Positions 25,510-33,242 of a stretch of 64,000 bases of DNA are shown here, in pieces. A model generated the notes under the pieces. It did not search any database. It was not told the origin of the DNA and saw only the letters and a program-made list of their open reading frames with translations. The stretch is from Pseudoalteromonas sp. XMcav2-N. Lineage in GTDB: Bacteria; Pseudomonadota; Gammaproteobacteria; Enterobacterales; Alteromonadaceae. Within the stretch, counting starts at the first letter, position 1. Each line of letters starts with the position of its first letter. The stretch covers positions 62,001-126,000 of the forward strand of contig NZ_JAMXSF010000008.1 of NCBI RefSeq assembly GCF_024124545.1. The letters are read 5' to 3'. The position numbers and the translations under genes are program-made.

Positions 25510-26778
25510 ATGAGACAAGTAACTTCAACCACAGCCCTGATGACCCGTATCTCTGTGTTTGTACTGTGTGTGCTTGGCTCAGGATGCACGCTCAGCCCGG
25601 ACTATCATGATGACGAATTTTACGGCATGCCGCATGCGGCCGGTACCCAGTTCAACCAATCGAATTCTGTCTTCGCTTCACGTTTGAACTGCACTGACGC
25701 TGACGACTTTGCAGCCGCGGCAAACTTTCGGGTTGACCAACCTATACCGCTTGCTGCCCCCGGCCTGAACCCCAATGAATCAAGTCACCGTGGTGCATTC
25801 GGCGCCGCGCCATTGAGCCCGGGCGACCTTATTCAGGTAAAAATGGAGTATGGCGAAGGTTTCAACGGCGACTACGTGCTGGACAGCTCAGGCGCACTGA
25901 CTTTGCCTGTGATTGAGCCAATTTATGCCGCAGGCTTAACCACCAAAGTGCTGGCTCAAAAAGTCGAGCTGGCGCTTATTCGTGCCAAGATTTTTCGTGC
26001 TCAAACGCTGGATGTCACCGTCAAGGTAAAAACCTGGGCCGCTATCGAAGTGCCAGTATCCGGAGCTGTATTTTCACCAGGTCGCGTCACCATCAATGCC
26101 AAACTACCGGAACAGTTGTTGGATCAGCAGGTTGCAGCCTCTGGTGACCACTCAAAACAACGCCTGCTTTCTGAAGCCATTCGGGCAGCAGCCGGTGTAC
26201 GTCCCGATGCCAAGCTGGATCAGGTGATTTTAGTTCGTCAGGGCTGGCGTATCGAGGCCGATTTGACCGGTATTATGACCGGCCAGCCGGTGTCGGACCA
26301 TGTGCTCATCGCGGGCGACCAAGTCATCGTGCCCAGCACAGGGTGCTTTCAGCCCAACCTGGTAAAACCCTCGCAGATCACGCCTAAAGGTTTTCGGGTC
26401 TTTATGTCTAACCTGATTGACTCATCAATGAGTAACGCCAATGCAGCGATCGGCCGCTTTTCCAGTAACCTGCCCTACGGCACACGCTTATTACAAGCTG
26501 CGATCTCTGCCAACTGCGTTGGCGGTAAAGAATACACCAATGCGCCACGTCGCGTTGTACTGGTCAGCAACCATCCTCTGACCGGAAAAACCCAGGTCGT
26601 CGAACGCTCAGTGGAAGATCTGATGCGGATGTCTTATCGCGACCATATTAACCCTTATGTCATGCCGAACGACGCGATAGCCTGCTATGATTCAGATATC
26701 ACTAACTTGCGTGATATAGCAAAAACGCTACTCGATATCGTGGCACCCTTCTCTTTGCTGAGTAAGGAGGATTCATGA
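25510..26778 (+). CDS. Outer-membrane polysaccharide exporter (OPX, Wza-like)
   Basis: 422 residues from ATG 25510, with AAGGAG 8 bp upstream. Lipoprotein signal with lipobox L-G-S-G-C, so the N-terminus is anchored in the outer membrane. The polysaccharide-export (PES) domain begins at L-S-P-G-D-L-I-Q-V-K and includes L-D-S-S-G-A-L-T-L-P-V-I; a SLBB-like segment follows (V-P-V-S-G-A-V-F-S-P-G-R-V). The protein should form the periplasm-spanning outer-membrane channel for the polymer. Its stop overlaps the start of the PCP gene (ATGA), which fits a physical OPX-PCP complex. Confidence 0.92.
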   Translation: MRQVTSTTALMTRISVFVLCVLGSGCTLSPDYHDDEFYGMPHAAGTQFNQSNSVFASRLNCTDADDFAAAANFRVDQPIPLAAPGLNPNESSHRGAFGAAPLSPGDLIQVKMEYGEGFNGDYVLDSSGALTLPVIEPIYAAGLTTKVLAQKVELALIRAKIFRAQTLDVTVKVKTWAAIEVPVSGAVFSPGRVTINAKLPEQLLDQQVAASGDHSKQRLLSEAIRAAAGVRPDAKLDQVILVRQGWRIEADLTGIMTGQPVSDHVLIAGDQVIVPSTGCFQPNLVKPSQITPKGFRVFMSNLIDSSMSNANAAIGRFSSNLPYGTRLLQAAISANCVGGKEYTNAPRRVVLVSNHPLTGKTQVVERSVEDLMRMSYRDHINPYVMPNDAIACYDSDITNLRDIAKTLLDIVAPFSLLSKEDS

Positions 26779-28166
26779 ACACGCAACTTCAGGTAACTAC
26801 GCCCTATTCACGGTTCAGGGCGGCGATTTATCGCACCCTGCATAAGCCTTACCTGGTCACCTGCCTGGTTAGCTATGCCGTTATTTTGCTGCTGGTATTT
26901 GCCTATCTGCAACAACCTGCAAAGTACCGCAGCGACCTGGACATGGTACTGCCCGGAACCGGTGCAAACAGTAATGTCTCTCTGGATGAGGTTGGTCAGG
27001 TCGTGTCTTCAACCACCGCACCGTTTGGTAAAGGCTATAACCCCAAGGTCAATTACAAAGAAATGCTGATGAGTAAAAACCTGCTCGACAATGCAGCCAA
27101 GTCTATGGGCATGACTGCCGCAGAATTTGGCCGCCCAAAAGTGCGCCTGACTGAGCAAACATCCATTTTGAAAATCGAGATCACCGGGGCCAGTCCACGG
27201 ATCGCCGAAAACAAAGCCTGGGCCCTGTACGACGCTTTGCAAAACCAACTTGATTATCTCAGGGCCGACGAAGTAAAACGCCGTGACGCCAGCATCAAGT
27301 CTGTCTTAGATCAGTACAGGGAAAGACTCAACTATACACGGAACAACATCACGGATTTTCAGCAGCGCTCTTTACTGATCAGCCGGGATCAACTTGACCA
27401 GCAAATGCGCACTCTGTCCAACCTCAAAGAGCAGGTTGCCATAGTGAAAGCTGAGATTGGACGCGCTGAATATTATGTCAGTCAGCTCAGTGTCGACTTA
27501 GGGGTCTCCCCGTCCATGGCTGGTCAGGCGTTTGTATTGCAAACGGACGGCGAATTCAGGGCCTACCTGTCTGAGCTAGACAACAGTGCCGCGCAACTGA
27601 GCGAGTACCGTTCACGCTGGGACGATGGTCACCCAATGGTGAAAGCGGAACTAGCCCGTTTTGACCAATCAAAAGCGGCACTTATAAACCGTTCGGTGGG
27701 ACTGGTAGGCATCAATGCCGCCCACGCCTTTCATACTACCGATTTGGCCAGTAACCCAAACCGGGCACAATTGTTTGCCGACTTGATAAGCGCTTTCGCC
27801 GCTAAAAAAGGGTCTGAGGCAAAACTGGTCGAACTGGAAAATGCTGTTCAGTTGTTAAACGAAAAACTAAAAGTCTATGCCCGTGAAGCCGCGGAGCTTG
27901 AACGTCTGGAACGTGAGTTTGACCTGGCAAAAGCCGTTTTCACCTCGGCAGTCGCCAGGCTCGAAGCTAGCAAGGCCGACATCTTCGCCTCTTACCCGGT
28001 AATCCAGTTGATGTCACCGCCATCACTGCCGGTTAATTCCTATTCCCCGAAAAAGTCCATTGCCATTGCAGCAGCGCTGGCCGCGATGATCTTCTTGTCC
28101 ATGGGCATATTGATGATCAACAAGCGTCGGGTGATTATTTCCGCTGTGATGAAACAGCCTGACTAA
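26775..28166 (+). CDS. Polysaccharide co-polymerase (Wzz/PCP family)
   Basis: 463 residues. A transmembrane helix at about 28-47 and another near 435-455 bracket a long periplasmic helical domain with coiled-coil character (about 170-400, for example L-S-N-L-K-E-Q-V-A-I-V-K-A-E-I). The P-x-x-P-x-S-P-like motif before the second helix (P-P-S-L-P-V-N-S-Y-S-P-K-K) is typical of PCP proteins. There is no cytoplasmic Walker motif after the last helix, and no BY-kinase gene is in the window, so chain-length control here lacks a recognisable tyrosine kinase. It overlaps the OPX gene by 4 bp. Confidence 0.9.
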   Translation: MNTQLQVTTPYSRFRAAIYRTLHKPYLVTCLVSYAVILLLVFAYLQQPAKYRSDLDMVLPGTGANSNVSLDEVGQVVSSTTAPFGKGYNPKVNYKEMLMSKNLLDNAAKSMGMTAAEFGRPKVRLTEQTSILKIEITGASPRIAENKAWALYDALQNQLDYLRADEVKRRDASIKSVLDQYRERLNYTRNNITDFQQRSLLISRDQLDQQMRTLSNLKEQVAIVKAEIGRAEYYVSQLSVDLGVSPSMAGQAFVLQTDGEFRAYLSELDNSAAQLSEYRSRWDDGHPMVKAELARFDQSKAALINRSVGLVGINAAHAFHTTDLASNPNRAQLFADLISAFAAKKGSEAKLVELENAVQLLNEKLKVYAREAAELERLEREFDLAKAVFTSAVARLEASKADIFASYPVIQLMSPPSLPVNSYSPKKSIAIAAALAAMIFLSMGILMINKRRVIISAVMKQPD

Positions 28167-28178
28167 CCGGAGCTGCGC

Positions 28179-29462
28179 ATGTTATTCACTGCCTACTTAC
28201 CGTTTAAGGAAAAACGCTTCATCAGCACAGAAGAAAAGCTGGTCTGGGCAGGCCTGGTGCTGACCTACCCAGCCTTTTTACTGGGTATGCTGTATGTCAT
28301 GGGCTCCGTCATCGGTTGGCTGATTTTTATGGTGGTCTTAATGCGCTGCTACCTGGACCTGCGTGCTAAACCTCGCCCACTGTCACCGATGATCTGGATG
28401 TGGATCATCGCCATGTTACTGATGCTCGTGGCTTTGCTGGTCGCACATAGCGAATGGTCGCTAGGCATAGGAAAGACCATAAAGTCTACCATTGGCTGGA
28501 TGAAAGGCTGGGCGTTACTCGCAATTTTCCCTGTTATTGCAGCCTTGGCCAAAATTCGCAAAGAAGTGGTGATCCGTGGCGTGTGTATTATCGCCATTCA
28601 TACCCTGATCTTTTCATTCATTTCCATCGCGTTTTACATTGTGAAGCTACCGGGCGATATCTTTTTGTCGCCCCTGAAAGTAATTGGCGGACCCGGGGAA
28701 ACATTCTTCATGGTCAGCTTTTACGGCATTAACCCCGAGACTGGCGCCGGGCGCTGGCGTTTCTTTACACCCTGGGCACCGGCTGCCGGATTTATGGCCT
28801 GCATCTACTTGGTATTTTGTCTGCAAGAAACAAACAGCCGCATTCGTCGCTGGGCCATTGCAGGCTGCTGGGCCATGTTGATCTTGTCGCAATCCCGCGC
28901 AGGCATCGCCATTTTCATTATGCTGTTTCCTCTGGTGCTGTTCAGCGATAAATTTAAAGAACCCTGGATGCTGCTGCTACTTGGGATTACCGTCCCCATC
29001 ATATTGCTACTCGGTGAACCCATCTACAATTCAATTATGGATTCTTACGAGGCCGTGAAACAACAACGCCCGGGCTCTACCAGAGTACGAAAAGCGCTGG
29101 CCAACATTGCCATTCAACGCTGGCAGGCAGAAGCGCCAATCTGGGGTCATGGCATTGTTGAGCGCGGGCCCAAAATGGTGGAATTTATGCCGATTGGCTC
29201 GCACCACAGCTGGTATGGGCTGTTGTTTGTCAAAGGCATGGTTGGCGCGGTTGCGCTAGCAGTCCCTATGCTGGTTTCGAGTGTCTATTTACTGTGGGCA
29301 TCGCAAGATTCAAAAACCGCGCAGACCGCGCTGTGTCTGATGGCTGTGTTGGTCTGCTACAGCTTCTTTGAGAACTTAGAGATCCTGTCGTATCTCTACT
29401 GGCCAGCTCTGTTGTGGTTTGGTTTTGCATTTAGCAACAAACGCTCATCAATGGCAATGTAA
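28179..29462 (+). CDS. O-antigen ligase/polymerase family protein (Wzy-like)
   Basis: 427 residues with about 10-11 membrane segments and one large periplasmic loop. The Wzy_C-type signature lies in the C-terminal half: S-Q-S-R-A-G-I-A-I-F near 247 and, in the loop, G-H-G-I-V-E-R-G and G-S-H-H-S-W-Y-G-L-L-F-V-K-G. It is placed directly after OPX and PCP genes in the same operon, so I read it as the repeat-unit polymerase rather than a lipid-A core ligase. The 3' end overlaps the convergent NYN-domain gene by 67 bp. Confidence 0.88.
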   Translation: MLFTAYLPFKEKRFISTEEKLVWAGLVLTYPAFLLGMLYVMGSVIGWLIFMVVLMRCYLDLRAKPRPLSPMIWMWIIAMLLMLVALLVAHSEWSLGIGKTIKSTIGWMKGWALLAIFPVIAALAKIRKEVVIRGVCIIAIHTLIFSFISIAFYIVKLPGDIFLSPLKVIGGPGETFFMVSFYGINPETGAGRWRFFTPWAPAAGFMACIYLVFCLQETNSRIRRWAIAGCWAMLILSQSRAGIAIFIMLFPLVLFSDKFKEPWMLLLLGITVPIILLLGEPIYNSIMDSYEAVKQQRPGSTRVRKALANIAIQRWQAEAPIWGHGIVERGPKMVEFMPIGSHHSWYGLLFVKGMVGAVALAVPMLVSSVYLLWASQDSKTAQTALCLMAVLVCYSFFENLEILSYLYWPALLWFGFAFSNKRSSMAM

Positions 29463-29902
29463 CGGGTGGCCGCGCGCTTCAGCGAGTTAGCGGTGAGCTG
29501 AGGCACGCCGTACACTTCGACCTCACAGTTATGACGGCTGCGAATACGCTCGGCGAGTAAGTCAAAGTCACCATCCCCGGTCAGCAATACCACCACATCA
29601 CAATGTGGGGCACACTCCATGGCATCCAGGGTGATCCCCACATCCCAGTCACATTTGGCCGAGCCATCGGCGCGCTGAATATAGGGTTTTTGTTTAACGT
29701 CAAAGCCGATGGCTCTGAGAATATTCTGAAACTGTTGCTGCTTAGGCGCATTAGGCTCGCTGGAATAGGCCAAAGCACGATACAAAGTGCGGTCTTTTAA
29801 TACCGTCTCCCAGAAGCCATTATAATCAAAGCTTCTGCCATAGGCCTGTCTGGTGGTGTAGTAAATGTTCTGGACATCGACCAAAATGGCGATTTTTTTC
29901 AT
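29396..29902 (-). CDS. NYN-domain (LabA/PIN-like) protein
   Basis: 168 residues. The PIN-like NYN fold is indicated by I-A-I-L-V-D-V-Q-N-I-Y-Y at the start, C-D-W-D-V-G-I-T-L-D-A-M in the middle and V-V-L-L-T-G-D-G-D-F-D-L-L-A-E-R-I. These three acidic clusters form the metal site of NYN ribonuclease-like domains. Bacterial LabA-type proteins bind or cut RNA, or have roles that are not understood. Its last 22 codons overlap the end of the polymerase gene on the opposite strand. Confidence 0.88.
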   Translation of the reverse strand: MKKIAILVDVQNIYYTTRQAYGRSFDYNGFWETVLKDRTLYRALAYSSEPNAPKQQQFQNILRAIGFDVKQKPYIQRADGSAKCDWDVGITLDAMECAPHCDVVVLLTGDGDFDLLAERIRSRHNCEVEVYGVPQLTANSLKRAATRYIAIDERLLLNAKPNHNRAGQ

Positions 29903-29927
29903 GGTGTTACGGACCTTTTAGATTCAG

Positions 29928-30194
29928 TCATGATGACAGCCGTGCACCACACCGAGTGTTGATGAATGCATTGATGCCGTCGTAATAAAACTGCTTGCCA
30001 AGCTCGGGCTGTAGCTTAATTGCCTTGTCCAGCGCTGCAAGCAAAGTATCCGGGTTCCAGGCTTGCAGACACTGGCCATCAACTCCAAGTGGTGGATTCA
30101 GTCTGAGCGCATCAAGAAAGCCAAATAAATAGCCCTGACAACCCTGTCTGAGTGCACTGTGCTGCTCAGAACGACAATCATCGACAAAGTGCAT
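29928..30194 (-). CDS. Small protein resembling the Rap1a/Tai family core
   Basis: 88 residues with four cysteines. The order C-x-G-Y-L-F-G-F-L-D-A, then C-L-Q-A-W-N-P-D-T-L-L-A-A-L-D-K, then L-Q-P-E-L-G-K-Q-F-Y-Y-D-G-I-N-A-F resembles the conserved part of Rap1a/Tai-type (and related small periplasmic) proteins. Those normally carry a signal peptide, which is absent here: a TAG lies four codons upstream of the ATG, and there is no clear ribosome-binding site. It may be N-terminally truncated, or the resemblance may be superficial. Confidence 0.5.
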   Translation of the reverse strand: MHFVDDCRSEQHSALRQGCQGYLFGFLDALRLNPPLGVDGQCLQAWNPDTLLAALDKAIKLQPELGKQFYYDGINAFINTRCGARLSS

Positions 30195-30324
30195 AAGCCG
30201 GCTTGGCTAATAAGCCTCACTATGAAAACATAACCAAGCCAGCATAAAGGTCACACTTACCCGCACATTTGACTCCTGTATATCGGCTGCATAATGTCCC
30301 TACTATATCACAGACTTCTGCCAG

Positions 30325-30348
30325 TTGAGGTCATAAATAAGACCTCAA
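30325..30348. promoter_or_regulatory. Inverted repeat upstream of phosphatase gene
   Basis: TTGAGGTC-N8-GACCTCAA, perfect 8-bp arms, 80 bp before the ATG of the phosphatase-like gene. The spacing of one helical turn between half-sites suggests a dimeric repressor or activator site. It does not look like a Pho box. Confidence 0.4.
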
Positions 30349-30427
30349 AAATTCACATCATTTACACTTTTAATACACTAGTTCCCAGGATAATCCCGCG
30401 TTTCGTTCAATTACCAAGGAAACTAAC

Positions 30428-33076
30428 ATGACGTATAATCTACGGGTATTGTCGCTGAGCCTGTTGCTGGCCATTAGCCAGTCCCATGCCCACACCGAAG
30501 GGCTGGCGGTCCATCCCTATTTGCAATCTGCAACCCCGACCAGTATCTGGATCAAATGGGAAACCAGCAGTGGTGATGAGTCCATTGTTGAATGGGGCGA
30601 CACAGCAAAGCTTGGCCAGCAAGCCAGCGGCACCAGCGAAACGGGCTATCTGCTGAGCCGCATTCACGAAGTTCAGCTTACCAACCTGGCACCAGATACG
30701 GTGTATTTCTACCGGGTGAGAACGGGTGATACCTACAGCCATGTTCACAAATTCAGAACACCTCCGTTGGCTTCTGCAGAGAAAAGCAGTCGGATCCTGG
30801 CTGTCAGTGATATGCAGCGTGACTCGGGAAATCCGGGTAAATTCGACGAGATCATTAATCAGGGCGTGTTACCTTATGTGCGGCAAGCGCTGGGGCTGGA
30901 GTTACAAGACGGTCTTAATATGACCCTGATCCCCGGCGACTTGGTCGACAACGGTCAGGATTACAACAGCTGGCGCACCAGCTTTTTTTCACCCATTGCG
31001 GCGCTGGCCAGCTCAGTGCCCCTTTACCCTGCCCCGGGTAATCATGAACGCGATACACCGACTTACTTTAAATATTTTCATCTGCCCGAAAACGGCACAC
31101 CTGGGTATGAAGAGCACTGGTGGTATCAGGATCATTCCAATATTCGCGTACTGTCACTCGACACCAATACCAATTACCGGATCGATGAGCAGCTGATCTG
31201 GCTGGACAAAGTGCTGGCCGAAACCTGCCTGCGGACACAAACCGACTTTGTCTTCGCCCAGATGCATCATCCGCATAAGTCGGAGATGTGGATAGCCGGA
31301 GAGACAGACTACAGCGGTAAGATTGTTGAACGCCTGGAAGCCTTTTCTACCCGCTGTAACAAGCCCAGTATTCACTTTTTTGGCCATACCCATGCCTACT
31401 CTCGCGGTACCAGCCGGGATCACAACCACACTATGGTGAACGTGGCCTCCGCAGGAGGCAACCTGGATTATTTTGGTGAATTTGCCCAGCGCGACTACAC
31501 CGAATTCTCGGTCAGCGAAGACGAGTATGGCTTTGTGATGGTCGATGTTACCGCCGGTGACGACCCGGCCTTCGAACTCAAACGCATTTCAATGGGCGAT
31601 GAGCAGGTGCCACTGAACAGCCAAGTCAAAGACACATTGACCGTCCGCTTAAATAACACCGCGCCGTTTACGCCTGAAATATTGGCGCCCACAGCCAACA
31701 TTTCAGCGAGCTGTGCCAATGCGGTCGCCACTTTATTTGCGGATCCAGACAAAGACCGCTTTGGTGCTGCACACTGGCAACTTAGTAGCCGCTGTGATGA
31801 CTTTGGTCAGCCATTGGTCGATACCTGGTATCAACACGAAAACATCTGGGATGGTGTCGATACCCGAGCGGGACTGTCACCAAACCGCTTTGCACTCGGC
31901 CAGCTGGAACCCGGTGCTCAGTATTGTCTGCGAGTACGAATGCGAGACCGTTCACTGGCGTGGAGTGACTGGTCTCAACCACACCCATTCACCACCACAG
32001 ACAGCACACATCTGACCGATAATCTGTTGCAAAACCCGGGGGCAGAGCTCGGCACCGACAGCTGGCAAGGTGAAGGACCGCTGGAAAGCCTGACAGATAA
32101 AGCCTGTGGCTCGGTGTCACCCTATCAGGGCGAGCGTTTCTTCGCCGTCGGGGGCGTGTGTGACAATGAAAGTGACCAGGGTCGGGCATATCAGCGTGTT
32201 GATGTCGGCAACTGGGCTGCCAGCATTGACAACGGCACGCTCAAAGCCCTGTACATAGCCAGGCTTCGCAGTTGGGGAGGCAGCGATATTCCCGCTGTTG
32301 CGCTTGAATTCCGTGATGCGAGCCTGACGCTACTGAGCCGTACAACCGAGGTCAAAGGCAGTAGCGCCAGCTGGCAGCAACATCGCCATGAAGCCCAGCT
32401 CCCTGCGAACACTCGCTATATCGATTTTGTGCTGACAGGTCAGCGTACCAGCGGCACTGACAACGACAGCTATTTTGACAACCTGGAGCTAAGACTGGCT
32501 GAGCAAAGTAGCTGCACAAGGGTGCCAGACAGAGGGCCTGCTGGCGTAGCCGATGAGTTTATTACCCAAAAACCAGGCAACTCTGAAAATTTACTGCAAA
32601 ACCCCGGCGCTGAAGCGGGTATTCAGGGCTGGAGTGGTGCAGGTCCGGTAGAATCGTTGACCAACTATCAATGTGATTCAATCCCCGCAGCAACCGGCCA
32701 GCGCTTTTTTGCTGTAGGTGGTGTCTGCAATGGGGAATCAGCTCAGGGACAGATCAGCCAGAAAATCTCGGTGCAACACTATGCCAGTTTAATCGCTGCT
32801 GGCCAGGTTAAGGTGCTGTACGGCGGCAAGCTTCGTAACTACAGTGGTAAAGACACGCCCTCGGTACAGCTGCGTTTTCTTGATAATCGCGGCCAGTTGC
32901 TTAATGACAGTGAAAAACTCAGCACGACGGCTGCACAATGGACAACCGTATCCGGGCAATCATTGCTCCTCGCAAACACAGCCTATATTGAGTTTGTCTT
33001 GCAAGGAACACGTAATCAGGGCAGCGACAATGACAGCTACTTTGATGATTTGATATTAAAGGTAGTGGTTGATTAA
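30428..33076 (+). CDS. Secreted purple-acid-phosphatase-like protein with tandem C-terminal domains
   Basis: 882 residues. Signal peptide of about 21 residues (ends S-H-A). A fibronectin-like N-domain (about 25-113) contains the purple-acid-phosphatase block W-I-K-W-E-T and L-x-P-D-T-V-Y-F-Y-R-V-R. The metallophosphoesterase domain (about 120-395) has A-V-S-D-M, P-G-D-L-V-D-N, P-G-N-H-E, M-H-H-P-H and F-G-H-T-H-A-Y-S, so all metal ligands appear present. A fibronectin-like linker leads to two repeats of about 165 residues starting N-L-L-Q-N-P-G-A-E and ending D-N-D-S-Y-F-D-(N/D)-L, probably jelly-roll (carbohydrate-binding-like) domains. Likely an extracellular phosphatase or phosphodiesterase attached to a polymer. 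Confidence 0.9.
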   Translation: MTYNLRVLSLSLLLAISQSHAHTEGLAVHPYLQSATPTSIWIKWETSSGDESIVEWGDTAKLGQQASGTSETGYLLSRIHEVQLTNLAPDTVYFYRVRTGDTYSHVHKFRTPPLASAEKSSRILAVSDMQRDSGNPGKFDEIINQGVLPYVRQALGLELQDGLNMTLIPGDLVDNGQDYNSWRTSFFSPIAALASSVPLYPAPGNHERDTPTYFKYFHLPENGTPGYEEHWWYQDHSNIRVLSLDTNTNYRIDEQLIWLDKVLAETCLRTQTDFVFAQMHHPHKSEMWIAGETDYSGKIVERLEAFSTRCNKPSIHFFGHTHAYSRGTSRDHNHTMVNVASAGGNLDYFGEFAQRDYTEFSVSEDEYGFVMVDVTAGDDPAFELKRISMGDEQVPLNSQVKDTLTVRLNNTAPFTPEILAPTANISASCANAVATLFADPDKDRFGAAHWQLSSRCDDFGQPLVDTWYQHENIWDGVDTRAGLSPNRFALGQLEPGAQYCLRVRMRDRSLAWSDWSQPHPFTTTDSTHLTDNLLQNPGAELGTDSWQGEGPLESLTDKACGSVSPYQGERFFAVGGVCDNESDQGRAYQRVDVGNWAASIDNGTLKALYIARLRSWGGSDIPAVALEFRDASLTLLSRTTEVKGSSASWQQHRHEAQLPANTRYIDFVLTGQRTSGTDNDSYFDNLELRLAEQSSCTRVPDRGPAGVADEFITQKPGNSENLLQNPGAEAGIQGWSGAGPVESLTNYQCDSIPAATGQRFFAVGGVCNGESAQGQISQKISVQHYASLIAAGQVKVLYGGKLRNYSGKDTPSVQLRFLDNRGQLLNDSEKLSTTAAQWTTVSGQSLLLANTAYIEFVLQGTRNQGSDNDSYFDDLILKVVVD

Positions 33077-33083
33077 GACTCCC

Positions 33084-33105
33084 GCCGCCGATCCAAATCG
33101 GCGGC
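33084..33105 (+). terminator. Rho-independent terminator after phosphatase gene
   Basis: GCCGCCGAT / ATCGGCGGC perfect 9-bp arms with a 4-base loop CCAA, followed at a short distance by CTTTTTG. It lies 7 bp after the stop codon. Confidence 0.8.
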
Positions 33106-33242
33106 ATCTTGAACTTTTTGCATCATGACACTTTTTTGCTTGTGTTTCGCTCATCCCCGGTCCGATATCTGATACATTCAACTTGCGTAAAAAGCACTCA
33201 ATTTACGCGCCCTCACAGATACAACATAAAAAGGATATGTTT

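Noticed and set aside
28179..29462. O-antigen ligase WaaL
   Set aside because: Same fold family, but the operon with OPX and PCP genes and the absence of core-lipopolysaccharide genes favour a polymerase.
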